Below are positions 36,101 to 43,705 of a stretch of DNA of 64,000 nt, piece after piece; position 1 is the stretch's first letter; each line of letters starts with the position of its first letter. The notes under the pieces are model-generated. The model did not search any database and was not told the DNA's origin. It saw nothing but the letters and a program-made list of their open reading frames with translations. Location of the stretch: assembly GCF_002843305.1 (NCBI RefSeq), contig NZ_PGSG01000073.1, positions 1-64,000 on the forward strand, in the 5' to 3' direction. This DNA is from Streptomyces barkulensis (lineage in GTDB: Bacteria > Actinomycetota > Actinomycetes > Streptomycetales > Streptomycetaceae). Made by a program: the position numbers and the translations under genes.

Positions 36101-36331
36101 GCGGCGACCCTGGACGAGGCGTGGCTGCTGGCCACCCGGGTGCGCAACGCGGTGATGCTGGTGCGCGGCCGGCCCGGCGACACCTTCCCCTCCGAGCCGC
36201 GCGAGCTGGCCGCCGTCGGACGCTACCTGGGGTACGAGCCGGGGCACGTGGGCGAGATGCTGGAGGACTACCGGCGTATCACGCGGCGTGCCCGGGGGGT
36301 GGTGGACCGGTTGTTCTACGGGGTGGAGTGA
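33128..36331 (+). CDS. glnE: Glutamine synthetase adenylyltransferase/adenylyl-removing enzyme
   Basis: A 1067-residue bifunctional enzyme that adds and removes AMP on glutamine synthetase in response to nitrogen status. It has two nucleotidyltransferase domains: the N-terminal adenylyl-removing domain with GMGKCGGRELNYVSDVDVVF (about residues 202-221) and the C-terminal adenylylating domain with GMGRFGGRELNYGSDADVLF (about 786-805). Between them, at about residues 671-740, lies a Gly/Ala/Ser/Gln-rich linker with three identical eight-residue repeats (GAQGGAGG pattern), which makes the protein longer than usual. Codons there are GGT-rich, unlike the rest of the gene. The GTG start follows glnA2 by 85 bases. 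The protein is otherwise complete. Confidence 0.95.
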   Translation: MVQGGRRDSRFGRFVRRGFTDPGAAVRLLDSPALTRVRDDAVLLDALGATADPDQALLSFVRLVEAQPDEAGRQTLLGTVLAAKPLRDRLLGVLGASEALGDHLAGHPDDWQALHSYETADLHPGVEEFEAALAGADGPDELRVAYRRALLTIAARDVCGTTTVDETAAELADLATATLRAALAMAGREEPQDARACRLAVIGMGKCGGRELNYVSDVDVVFVAEPAGAAAGDGDGESEALRAATRLAARMMRICSDTTAEGTIWPVDANLRPEGRNGPLVRTLSSHLAYYRRWAKTWEFQALLKARPVAGDPALGREYTEALAPMVWQAAERENFVTDVQQMRRRVVATIPAAQLDRELKLGPGGLRDVEFAVQLLQLVHGRSDTSLRSPTTLAALDDLAAGGYVGRQDAAALGDAYRFLRVLEHRIQLQRLRRTHLMPRDEAELRRLGRCLGFRQDPVAELTRAWKRHAAVVRRLHEKIFYRPLLDAVAQLAPGEVRLSAGAARQRLEALGYADPAAALRHLEALTSGVSRKAAIQRTLLPVLLGWFADSADPDAGLLGFRKVSDALGQTPWYLRLLRDEGAAAENLARVLSAGRLAPDLLLRAPEAVALLGDPGGLRPRGREALAQEALAAVGRADGSEQAVTAVRGVRRRELFRTAAADVIGAYKAGSGGGSGGSEGGSEGASGSGAEGGSGGSGGGAQGGAGGGAQGGAGGGAQGGAGGGAVGGSGGGAGGGAGDAEGVAAAVDRVGEALSDLNAATVAGALRAAVDARWGDTLPTRFAIIGMGRFGGRELNYGSDADVLFVHEPREGVDEREAGEAALAVAGEMRRLLQLPSSDPPLLIDADLRPEGRSGPLVRTLASYGTYYRRWSQVWERHALLRAEPVAGDADLGRRFVELIDPLRYPEDGLEEDAVREIRRLKARMEGERLPRGADPTTHTKLGRGGLSDVEWTVQLTQLRHGAKVPGLRTTRTRAALAAARDAGLIGGEDAATLDEAWLLATRVRNAVMLVRGRPGDTFPSEPRELAAVGRYLGYEPGHVGEMLEDYRRITRRARGVVDRLFYGVE
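35228..35299 (+). repeat. Three perfect 24-base tandem repeats inside glnE
   Basis: Units at 35228-35251, 35252-35275 and 35276-35299 are identical and in frame, followed by a degenerate fourth. They encode part of the Gly-rich linker and should be prone to copy-number change by slippage. Confidence 0.9.
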
Positions 36332-36502
36332 GGGTTTCGCCGGTGGTGGGTTCGCCCTGGGGGCGGGTTCCGCCGGTGGCGGGTTCGCCCTGGGGGCGGG
36401 CTCCGCCGGTGGGGGTGCGTTCTGGGGCGCGGGTTCCGCCGGTGGGGCGGTGGGGGCGCGGTGCGGTGGGGGCCGGGTGTGTGCGGGGGTCGGGGCCGGT
36501 CC

Positions 36503-36621
36503 GGGGCGAACATTCCGGACGGTATTATTTACGGCCGTTCCGTACACCGTTGCGTGAAGCGCCTATTGGCCGCAAATAATACTTGAGTGTCCGGAACGTC
36601 CGCCCCTCCCCGTCCCCTCCC
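36503..36621 (-). repeat. Dispersed G4-hairpin element, copy D
   Basis: Core 36503-36606, same orientation as B and C; G4 motif on the minus strand at 36621-36603. The inner stem reads GTATTATTT against AAATAATAC and pairs perfectly, where copies A and B have GCAT.ATTT against AAAT.ACGC: both arms changed together. About 135 bases past the PAP2 gene stop on the strand of that gene. Confidence 0.85.
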
Positions 36622-36703
36622 GCCGTCGCCCGGGTGCGGGTCCGGGGTGGTGCGGGCCCGTTGTCCGGGTGCGGGCGCGTGGTCGTCACCCGGGCGAAGC
36701 GAG

Positions 36704-36718
36704 CCCCCGGCGCGGGGG
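36704..36718 (-). terminator. Terminator of the PAP2 gene
   Basis: CCCCCG and CGGGGG arms with a three-base loop, 24 bases after the stop. Confidence 0.45.
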
Positions 36719-36741
36719 AGGGGTTTCTCCCGTGGGTGGGG

Positions 36742-37587
36742 CTAGGGCGAGGCGGGGATCAGGCGGGGGAGGCGGTGGGCCGGGGCGCCGTACCAGGCGC
36801 AGGAGACCGCGAAGCCTATGCCCAGGCAGACCAGCCCGCCGACCGCGTCCAGCCAGAAGTGGTTGGCGGTGCAGACGATGACCACCAGGGTGAGGGCCGG
36901 GTAGAGCCATCCGAGGATCTTCACCCACAGCGGCGCCGCCAACAGGGCGAGGGTGATGCCGCACCACACCGACCAGCCGATGTGCATCGACGGCATGGCC
37001 GCGTACTGGTTGGAGACGTTGGCCATGTCGCCCGAGGCCATCGAGCCCCAGGTGCCGTGGACCTTGACGGTGTCGATGAAGTGCACGCTCTCCATCAGCC
37101 GCGGCGGAGCCAGGGGGTAGAGGTAGTAGCCGAGCAGGGCGACGGCCGTGGTGGCGAACAGGACCGTACGGGTGGCGGCGTAGCGGCCCGGGTGTCTGCG
37201 GTAGAGCCAGACCAGGACGCCGATGGTGACGATGAAGTGCAGCGTGGCGTAGTAGTAGTTCATCGTCACGATCAGCCAGGTGACGCCGTTGACCGCGTGG
37301 TTGAGGGACTGTTCGACGGCGATGCCGAGGGCGCGCTCGGCCTCCCACAGCCAGTCGGCGTTCCGCAGGGCCTGCGCCTCCTGCTCCGGCACGGCGTTGC
37401 GGATCATGGAGTACGTCCAGTAGCTGATCGCGATCAGCGTGATCTCGAACCAGATCCGGGGCCTGCGGGGCACGCGGATGCGCTGGGACACGGTGCGGCG
37501 CGGAGCCGGAGCAACCGTGTGTTCATCTGCCGGAGCGACATCGGTCACTCTGGTTTCTTCTGTCGTCCTCGCGATCGTAGCCCCCAT
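36742..37587 (-). CDS. PAP2-superfamily integral membrane phosphatase/transferase
   Basis: A 281-residue protein with six predicted membrane helices after a hydrophilic N-terminus. The PAP2 C2/C3 motifs appear as AAMPSMHIGWSVW (catalytic His) and CTANHFWLDAVGG (second catalytic His and Asp). This is the PAP2_3 branch, which includes phosphatidic acid phosphatases and inositol-phosphorylceramide-type transferases. Lipid-phosphate hydrolysis or headgroup exchange on the outer membrane face is expected; the substrate cannot be told. The adjacent convergent glnE is unrelated. Start at ATG 37585-37587. Confidence 0.85.
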   Translation of the reverse strand: MGATIARTTEETRVTDVAPADEHTVAPAPRRTVSQRIRVPRRPRIWFEITLIAISYWTYSMIRNAVPEQEAQALRNADWLWEAERALGIAVEQSLNHAVNGVTWLIVTMNYYYATLHFIVTIGVLVWLYRRHPGRYAATRTVLFATTAVALLGYYLYPLAPPRLMESVHFIDTVKVHGTWGSMASGDMANVSNQYAAMPSMHIGWSVWCGITLALLAAPLWVKILGWLYPALTLVVIVCTANHFWLDAVGGLVCLGIGFAVSCAWYGAPAHRLPRLIPASP

Positions 37588-37623
37588 GGTGCGCCAGTCT
37601 GCCAGAATCCGGACCCCGACCGA

Positions 37624-38694
37624 TCATCCCCCGGTCCTGTCCCGGTCACCTCCGGTCCTCCCCGGGACGGACCTCCGTCCCTGAGGCGCGGAGGCGGTGG
37701 AGCCGCGGACGACCAGCTCGGGGAGGAAGACGAACTCGCTGTGCGGGGCGGGGGTGCCGCCGATCTCCTCCAGCAGGGCCCGTACCGCCGCCTGGCCCAT
37801 CGCGGTCACCGGCTGGCGGATGGTGGTCAGGGGCGGGTCGGTGAAGGCGATCAGCGGGGAGTCGTCGAAGCCGATGACCGAGACGTCGCCGGGAACGGAC
37901 AGGCCGCGCTGCCGGGCGGCCCGGATGGCGCCGAGCGCCATCATGTCGCTGGCGCAGACCACGGCGGTGCAGCCGCGGTCGATCAGGGTGCCGGCCGCGG
38001 CCTGGCCGCCCTCCAGGGTGTACAGCGAGTGTTGGACCATCGACTCCGCCTCGCCGGGCGAGAGTCCGAGCTGCTCCTGGAGGCTGGTGGTGAAGCCCTC
38101 CGTCTTGCGCTGCACGGGCACGAACCGGGCCGGCCCCAGGGCCAGACCGATGCGCTCGTGGCCGAGCGAGATCAGGTGGGTGACGGCCAGTCGCATCGCG
38201 GCCCGGTCGTCCGGTGAGACGAAGGGCGCGCGGACCTTGGGGGAGAAGCCGTTGACCATCACGAACGGCACGCCCTTGCCGCGCAGCTGCTCGTAGCGCT
38301 GTGTGTCGGCGGTGGTGTCGGCGTGCAGCCCGGAGACGAAGATGATGCCCGCCACGCCCCGGTCCACGAGCATCTCGGTCAGCTCGTCCTCCGTCGAGCC
38401 GCCGGGGGTCTGGGTGGCCAGGACGGGGGTGTAGCCCTGACGGGTCAGCGCCTGTCCGATGACCTGGGCGAACGCCGGGAAGATCGGGTTCTCCAGCTCG
38501 GGGGTGATCAGCCCGACCAGCCCCGCGCTGAGCCGGCGCAGGCGCATGGGCCGTTCGTACCCCAGCAGGTCCAGTGCGGCGAGGACGGACTCGCGGGTGG
38601 CCGGGGAAACGCCGGGCTTGCCGTTGAGGACGCGGCTGACCGTCGCTTCGCTGACCCCCGCCTGGGCTGCGATGTCAGCTAGCCGTGCGGTCAC
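37624..38694 (-). CDS. malR: MalR, LacI-family repressor of maltose genes
   Basis: A 356-residue repressor with a LacI helix-turn-helix at the N-terminus (RLADIAAQAGVSEATVSRVLNGKPGVS, about residues 4-30) and a periplasmic-binding-protein-like effector domain. The overall sequence, including TPGGSTEDELTEMLVDRGVAGII and MVQHSLYTLEGGQAAAGTLIDRG, closely resembles what I recall of Streptomyces MalR, which represses malEFG and amylase genes until maltose or maltotriose is present. The GTG start is at 38692-38694. It lies 105 bases after the second binding-protein gene on the same strand and probably shares its transcript. The C-terminal tail beyond residue 340 is low complexity. Confidence 0.9.
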   Translation of the reverse strand: MTARLADIAAQAGVSEATVSRVLNGKPGVSPATRESVLAALDLLGYERPMRLRRLSAGLVGLITPELENPIFPAFAQVIGQALTRQGYTPVLATQTPGGSTEDELTEMLVDRGVAGIIFVSGLHADTTADTQRYEQLRGKGVPFVMVNGFSPKVRAPFVSPDDRAAMRLAVTHLISLGHERIGLALGPARFVPVQRKTEGFTTSLQEQLGLSPGEAESMVQHSLYTLEGGQAAAGTLIDRGCTAVVCASDMMALGAIRAARQRGLSVPGDVSVIGFDDSPLIAFTDPPLTTIRQPVTAMGQAAVRALLEEIGGTPAPHSEFVFLPELVVRGSTASAPQGRRSVPGRTGGDRDRTGG

Positions 38695-38799
38695 AGCACC
38701 GGACTGTACCGGTCATGTGTCCGACTGCCCACCGTACCCGGGAGTTCGCCCGGATAGGTGTGGTTTCGCCCCCCGGGGCCGGGGGGCGGAACCGGGGGC

Positions 38800-40137
38800 T
38801 CACCGTTCGACGCTGTAGCCGGGCAGCAGTCCGTCGCTCCACTCCTCGGCGGTGCGGGTCAGTCCCTCGCGGGCGGTCTCCTCGCCGCGCAGGATGGCCG
38901 TGTAGTGGGGCTGGAGGGCGACGAAGAGCTGTCCGCCCTCGGGGAGGGAGGGCCGGGCCACGGCCTTGGTCAGCGCCAGGTAGAAGGAGTTGCGCACCGG
39001 GTCGGACAGTACCTTCCCGGTGTAGGCGGCCGTACGGGTCGGCAGCAGCCCCAGGGCGAGGGCGGTGCTCTCCTGCCGCTTCGCGTCGGTCATGTACTTG
39101 ACGAAGAGGTACGAGGCGTCGGGGTTCTCCGCCTCCGCGGAGACCACGAGGTTGTGGCCGCCGGTGGGGGAGCCCGCGGTGCCCGACCCGCCGGCCGGGA
39201 CGGCGGCGATGCCGAGGTTGTCGCGGTCCTCGAACTCGGGGGAGGAGAAGATGTCGGCGGTCGCCCAGGGGCCGTTGATCATCATGGCCGCCTCGCCGCT
39301 CTTGAAGGCGTTCTGCATGGCGGCGTAGGCGTCCTTCTCCGGGGGCTTGGGCGCGGCGCCGGAGGAGACCAGGTCGGCGGCGGTGGCCACCCCCCGGACG
39401 GAGTCGGGGGAGGCGACGGTGATCGTACGGGAGCCGACGTCGACCAGATCGCTCTCCTCGCCGTACAGGAACGGCAGGGAGAAGAAGGGGTCGGGGTTGA
39501 GGGCGATGCCCTCGGCGCCGGTCTTCTCCTTGATCTCCAGCGCGACGTCCTTGAGGTCCTTCCAGGTGGACGGGGGGCGGCTGATCCCGGCCTCCTCGAA
39601 GATCCGGCGGTTGTACAGCAGGGCGAGGGTGTCGGTCACCTGGGGGACGCCGTAGACGCCGCCGTTCTCCAGCGTCACGCTCGCGGTGGTGGTCGGCAGG
39701 AAACCGGACATGTCGGCGTCCAGGGCGGGGGTGCCGGTGAGGTCGGCCAGGTGGCCCTCGGCGGCGAAGCCGATCGTCCAGCCGACGTCCGCGCGCAGTA
39801 CGTCGGGTATGCCCCGGCCGGACTCCACGGCGTCCAGGAACTTCTGCTGGGCCTGGTCGAAGGGGACGGTGACGTGCTCGACGTCGATCTCCGGGTGCTT
39901 CTTCTCGAAGGCGGCGACGAGCTTGGCGAAGTGCGGGGCCTCGGCCTCGCCCGAGGTGTCCCACCAGGTGACGCTGCCGGAGGCGGCGGAGGCGTCGTCC
40001 TCGGCGGAGCCGCCGAGGACCGTGCAGGCGGTGGCCGTCAGGGTCAGGGAGAGGGCGGCGGCCAGCGCGGCGGTCCTGCCGCGTCGGGCGGCCCGTCCGG
40101 TCGAATCGGACGTGTCGGGGTGTATGTGGCTTTCCAT
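38800..40137 (-). CDS. Second maltose-type ABC substrate-binding lipoprotein
   Basis: A 445-residue cluster B/extracellular family 1 solute-binding protein, anchored by a lipobox (LTATAC, Cys38). It aligns throughout with the neighbouring MalE: WWDTSGEAEAPHFAKLVAAF, GVPQVTDTLALLYN, MMINGPWATADIF and LGLLPTRTAAY all have close counterparts, but the two have diverged widely. No permease or ATPase gene accompanies it, so it must share the MalFG permease or another importer. The ATG at 40135-40137 has GGGAAGAG ten bases before it. It is divergent from malE with the mal operator region between, so it is probably co-regulated. Ligand probably a maltodextrin of different size; inference. Confidence 0.85.
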   Translation of the reverse strand: MESHIHPDTSDSTGRAARRGRTAALAAALSLTLTATACTVLGGSAEDDASAASGSVTWWDTSGEAEAPHFAKLVAAFEKKHPEIDVEHVTVPFDQAQQKFLDAVESGRGIPDVLRADVGWTIGFAAEGHLADLTGTPALDADMSGFLPTTTASVTLENGGVYGVPQVTDTLALLYNRRIFEEAGISRPPSTWKDLKDVALEIKEKTGAEGIALNPDPFFSLPFLYGEESDLVDVGSRTITVASPDSVRGVATAADLVSSGAAPKPPEKDAYAAMQNAFKSGEAAMMINGPWATADIFSSPEFEDRDNLGIAAVPAGGSGTAGSPTGGHNLVVSAEAENPDASYLFVKYMTDAKRQESTALALGLLPTRTAAYTGKVLSDPVRNSFYLALTKAVARPSLPEGGQLFVALQPHYTAILRGEETAREGLTRTAEEWSDGLLPGYSVER

Positions 40138-40202
40138 CGTGCTCTTCCCGTCTGTCCTCAAGCGGAGGATCCGCAGTGGAACGCGGAGGAAGGTAGCAGG
40201 GG

Positions 40203-40276
40203 TGCAACTTCTTGCGGAAGTCGTTGCAGACTCGTTTGCAGAAAGTTGCCGCAAGGTCTTTCTAAAAGATTGCCCC
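40203..40276. promoter_or_regulatory. Divergent mal operator region
   Basis: Three direct repeats with consensus YTTGCRGAM recur exactly every 12 bases (40211, 40223, 40235), and a GCAACTT/AAGTTGC inverted pair (40204-40210, 40243-40249) brackets them. Similar CTTGCAG words control amylase and mal genes in Streptomyces through MalR. It lies between the two binding-protein genes and may regulate both. Confidence 0.7.
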
Positions 40277-40376
40277 GCTGTTACGTTCCTGGTCAGCCCG
40301 GCGCCGCGACCGCGCGGCCCGCGCGGAGTACGCCAGTGCCCCCGCGAGACGGGCACCGGATCATGGAGGAGTTCAC

Positions 40377-41657
40377 ATGCGGCGTGGCATAGGGACCACC
40401 GCACTGGTCGCGGCCATCGCGCTCGCGGCCACGGCCTGCGGCGGCGGGGACGGCGACGGCGGCGAGAAGAAGAACGCCAACGGCGAACTGTCGGGCACCG
40501 TCGAGTTCTGGGACACGTCGGGCGACGCCGAGAAGGGCTTCTACAAGAAGGTCGCCGAGGAGTTCGAGGACAAGCACCCCGGCGTCGAGGTCAAGTACGT
40601 CAACGTCCCCTTCGGCGAGGCCAGTAACAAGTTCAAGAACGCCGCGGGCGGCGGCTCCGGCGCCCCCGACGTGATGCGCACCGAGGTCGCCTGGGTGGCC
40701 GACTTCGCCAGCCTGGGCTACCTCGCCCCGCTGGACGACACCGCCGCGGTCGACGACAAGGACGACTACCTGCCGCAGGCCTGGGGCAGCACCCAGTACG
40801 ACGGCAAGACCTACGCCGTCCCGCAGGTCATCGACACCCTGGCCCTCTTCTACAACAAGGGTCTGCTGGAGAAGGCCGGCGTCGAGGTCCCGCAGTCGGT
40901 CGAGGACATCAAGGACTCCACGAAGGCGTTCGAGAAGAACGACGTCACCCCGTTCTACCTGCGCGGCGACGACCCGTACTGGTTCCTGCCCTTCCTGTAC
41001 GGCGAGGGCGGCGACATGCTCGACGCCGACGCGAAGAAGATCACCATCGACGAAGAGCCCGGCGTGAAGGCGTTCGAGGTGATCAAGGACCTGGTGGACT
41101 CCGGGGCCGCGACCACGGACACCACCAACGGCTGGGAGAACATGCAGAAGTCCTTCAAGGACGGCAAGGTCGCGATGATGATCAATGGCCCCTGGGCCAT
41201 CGAGGACACCCTCGCGGGCAAGCAGTTCAAGGACGACGAGGACAACCTCGGGGTCGCCGCGGTCCCGGCCGGCAGCGCCGGCCAGGGCGCCCCGCAGGGC
41301 GGTCACAACTACTCCGTCTACGCCGGCTCCGACAACCTCGACGCCTCCTACGAGTTCGTCAAGTACATGAGCTCCGCCGAGGTCCAGAAGCGCACCACCG
41401 AGGAGCTGAGCCTGCTGCCGACGCGCACCTCGGTGTACGAGGAGAAGACCGTCGAGGACAACCAGATGGTCCAGTTCTTCAAGCCCGCCGTGGACAAGGC
41501 CGTCGAGCGCCCCTGGATCGCCGAGGGCAACTCCCTCTTCGAGCCGCTGCGCGTCCAGATGGCCGACGTGCTGACCGGCAAGACCAAGCCGGAGGCCGCC
41601 GCGGAGAAGGCCGGTGAGGAGTACGCCAAGCTCCTCGAGGACGGGGACTGGAAGTAA
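40377..41657 (+). CDS. malE: MalE, maltose/maltodextrin-binding lipoprotein
   Basis: A 426-residue ABC-transporter binding protein with a lipoprotein signal (LAATAC, lipid-attached Cys21). The mature protein starts with an acidic spacer and then the two-lobe fold typical of extracellular solute-binding family 1: TVEFWDTSGDAEKGFYKKV, AVPQVIDTLALFYN, MMINGPWAIEDTL. It delivers maltose and maltodextrins to MalF-MalG. ATG preceded by a GGAG at six to nine bases. First gene of the malEFG-aglA-lacI transcript. The ATPase is not encoded here; in Streptomyces the shared MsiK normally fills that role. Confidence 0.93.
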   Translation: MRRGIGTTALVAAIALAATACGGGDGDGGEKKNANGELSGTVEFWDTSGDAEKGFYKKVAEEFEDKHPGVEVKYVNVPFGEASNKFKNAAGGGSGAPDVMRTEVAWVADFASLGYLAPLDDTAAVDDKDDYLPQAWGSTQYDGKTYAVPQVIDTLALFYNKGLLEKAGVEVPQSVEDIKDSTKAFEKNDVTPFYLRGDDPYWFLPFLYGEGGDMLDADAKKITIDEEPGVKAFEVIKDLVDSGAATTDTTNGWENMQKSFKDGKVAMMINGPWAIEDTLAGKQFKDDEDNLGVAAVPAGSAGQGAPQGGHNYSVYAGSDNLDASYEFVKYMSSAEVQKRTTEELSLLPTRTSVYEEKTVEDNQMVQFFKPAVDKAVERPWIAEGNSLFEPLRVQMADVLTGKTKPEAAAEKAGEEYAKLLEDGDWK

Positions 41658-41695
41658 GGGTCCGGAAGAGCTCAGGGAGAGGCTGACCGACGACC

Positions 41696-42715
41696 ATGGC
41701 TGTCGAGACCGGCCAGTCGGTGGCACCGGCCGCGGGCGGAGACGCCCGCGGCCGCGGCCGCGGAACTGGCGAGAAGTCCAGCAAGGTCCCCGGACCGCTG
41801 CGCCGCGCACTGGCGACGCACTGGTACGCGTGGGCCATGGTGGCCCCCGTGGTGACCGTCATCGGGGTGATCATCGGCTATCCGCTGTTCCGGGGCATCT
41901 GGCTGTCCCTGACGGACGCGGACGAGGCCAACGTCGCCCGCACCATCGGCGTCAACGAGATCGAGGCCACCTACGAGTTCGTCGGTCTCGAGAACTACCT
42001 GGCCATCCTCACCGACAACGTCTTCTGGGACCGGCTGGGCTGGACGGTGCTGTGGACGGTCGGCTGCGTCTCCGTGACCTTCCTGCTGGGCCTGGTGCTG
42101 GCCACCATGCTCAACCGGAAGCTGCGCGGCAGGGCGGTGTACCGCATCGCGATCATCCTGCCCTGGGGCATCCCCGCCTTCGTCTCCGTCTTCGCCTGGC
42201 AGATGCTGTTCAACGAGAAGAACGGCATCCTCAACCGGGTCCTGGAGGGCGGGGGCATCGAGGGCGTCCCCTGGCTGGGCGACCCCACCTGGGCGAAGAT
42301 CTCCGTCATCGCGGTGAACGTCTGGCTGGGCGTGCCGTTCATGCTCGTCGCCCTGCTGGGCGCCCTCCAGGCCATCCCCTCGGAGCTGCTGGAGGCCGCC
42401 GAGGTGGACGGCGCGAACGCCTGGCAGCGCTTCCGCAACGTCACCCTGCCGGGCATCCGCTCGGTCAGCAGCACCGTGGTCCTGCTGAGCACCATCTGGA
42501 CGTTCAACATGTTCCCGGTGATCTACCTGCTCACCCGCGGCGGGCCGGGCGACTCCACCGAGATCCTGGTGACCTACGCCTACCGGCTGTCCTTCCTCAA
42601 CAGCCCGCGCGACTTCGCCACCTCCGCGGCCTGGGGCGTGCTGATCCTGCTGCTCCTGATGCTCTTCGCGGTGTTCTACCGCCGTTCGCTCCGCAAGCAG
42701 GGAGAGGTGTGGTGA
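41696..42715 (+). CDS. malF: MalF, maltose ABC permease
   Basis: A 339-residue inner membrane permease with about six helices and a short N-terminal hydrophilic leader. The EAA motif for the ATPase contact is LLEAAEVDGANAWQRFRNVTLPG (about residues 231-253). With MalG it forms the channel for maltodextrins bound by MalE. Its TGA overlaps the GTG start of malG, so the two are translationally coupled. It lacks the large periplasmic loop of the E. coli protein, as usual in Gram-positives. Confidence 0.93.
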   Translation: MAVETGQSVAPAAGGDARGRGRGTGEKSSKVPGPLRRALATHWYAWAMVAPVVTVIGVIIGYPLFRGIWLSLTDADEANVARTIGVNEIEATYEFVGLENYLAILTDNVFWDRLGWTVLWTVGCVSVTFLLGLVLATMLNRKLRGRAVYRIAIILPWGIPAFVSVFAWQMLFNEKNGILNRVLEGGGIEGVPWLGDPTWAKISVIAVNVWLGVPFMLVALLGALQAIPSELLEAAEVDGANAWQRFRNVTLPGIRSVSSTVVLLSTIWTFNMFPVIYLLTRGGPGDSTEILVTYAYRLSFLNSPRDFATSAAWGVLILLLLMLFAVFYRRSLRKQGEVW

Positions 42716-43647
42716 CGACGATGAACACCACGGAAACCACCACCGCGACCACGACCCCCGACCCCGCCACCACCGCGCCCGTGCCGCCGGCCGGCGGCGG
42801 GCGGCCCCGGCGGGCGCGCGGGCGCGGCGAGCGCGGGCCGCTGGCCTCCACCGCCCTGCACGCGGGCCTGCTGCTCGCGGCCCTGGCCGCGGTCTTCCCG
42901 CCCTTCTGGCTGCTGGTGACGTCCTTCAAGCCCAAGACGGAGACCTTCACCACCTCGCTGGTGCAGAACTTCACGCTGGAGAACTACACCCACGTCCTGG
43001 GCGAGACCTACTTCCTGACCTGGTTCTGGAACTCGGTGGTGGTCGTGGTGGCGACCACGCTGCTCGGCGTGTTCATCTCCGCCACCACCGGCTACGCCGT
43101 CAGCCGCTTCCGCTTCCCCGGGATGCGCCCGCTGATGTGGACCCTGCTGATCACGCAGATGTTCCCGATGGCGATCCTGATCGTGCCGCTGTACAACCTG
43201 ATGGCGCAGCTCGGCCTGCTCAACCAGCCCGTCGGGCTGATCATCACCTACCTCACCATCGCGGTGCCGTTCTGCGCCTGGATGATGAAGGGCTTCTTCG
43301 ACACCATCCCCGTCTCCATCGACGAGTCGGGGCGCGTGGACGGCCTCAACCCCTTCGGCACGTTCTGGCGGCTGATCCTGCCGCTGGCCAAGCCGGGGCT
43401 GGCCGTCACCGGCTTCTACAGCTTCGTGACGGCCTGGGCCGAGGTCGCCTACGCGTCGGCCTTCATGACCGGCGAGGAGAACCTCACCCTCGCCGGCGGC
43501 CTGCAGACCTTCGTCAACCAGTACGTGGGCGACTGGGGCTCGATGACCGCCGCCGCGGTGATCATCGCCGTCCCGGCCGCGATCGTCTTCGGCATCGCAC
43601 AGCGCCACCTCGTCGCCGGCCTGACCTCCGGCGCCGTCAAGTCCTGA
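42712..43647 (+). CDS. malG: MalG, maltose ABC permease
   Basis: A 311-residue partner permease with six predicted helices and a Thr/Pro-rich N-terminal extension of about 45 residues. The EAA motif is IDESGRVDGLNPFGTFWRLILP (about residues 203-224). GTG start overlapping the malF stop; an ATG three codons later is a less likely start. TFTLENY and NSVVVVVATTLLG follow the family. Coupled to MalF and aglA follows after 58 bases. Confidence 0.92.
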   Translation: MTTMNTTETTTATTTPDPATTAPVPPAGGGRPRRARGRGERGPLASTALHAGLLLAALAAVFPPFWLLVTSFKPKTETFTTSLVQNFTLENYTHVLGETYFLTWFWNSVVVVVATTLLGVFISATTGYAVSRFRFPGMRPLMWTLLITQMFPMAILIVPLYNLMAQLGLLNQPVGLIITYLTIAVPFCAWMMKGFFDTIPVSIDESGRVDGLNPFGTFWRLILPLAKPGLAVTGFYSFVTAWAEVAYASAFMTGEENLTLAGGLQTFVNQYVGDWGSMTAAAVIIAVPAAIVFGIAQRHLVAGLTSGAVKS

Positions 43648-43705
43648 TCCGCCGCCCCACTCGTCCGGCACCTCGCGTCCCCCCACTCACGACACCAGGG
43701 ATGAC

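Larger units (their letters stand above)
36332..36741. other. Convergent intergenic region with tandem repeats and repeat copy D
   Basis: 410 bases without a gene. Two 33-base tandem units (36348-36380, 36381-36413, two differences) follow the glnE stop, then G-rich words, dispersed element copy D (about 36463-36642) and the terminator hairpin of the PAP2 gene (36704-36718). Confidence 0.6.

Noticed and set aside
36590..36600. CTTGAGT in the repeat as half of an HspR HAIR element
   Set aside because: Only one half-site exists, without the inverted partner at the right spacing, and no heat shock gene follows it.
18779..36606. Short peptides repeated in each dispersed element copy (MPSGMFAPDRH type, and VRNVRPSPSPP type)
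   Set aside because: They arise because the DNA is repeated; frames lack ribosome binding sites and changes between copies follow base pairing instead of codons.
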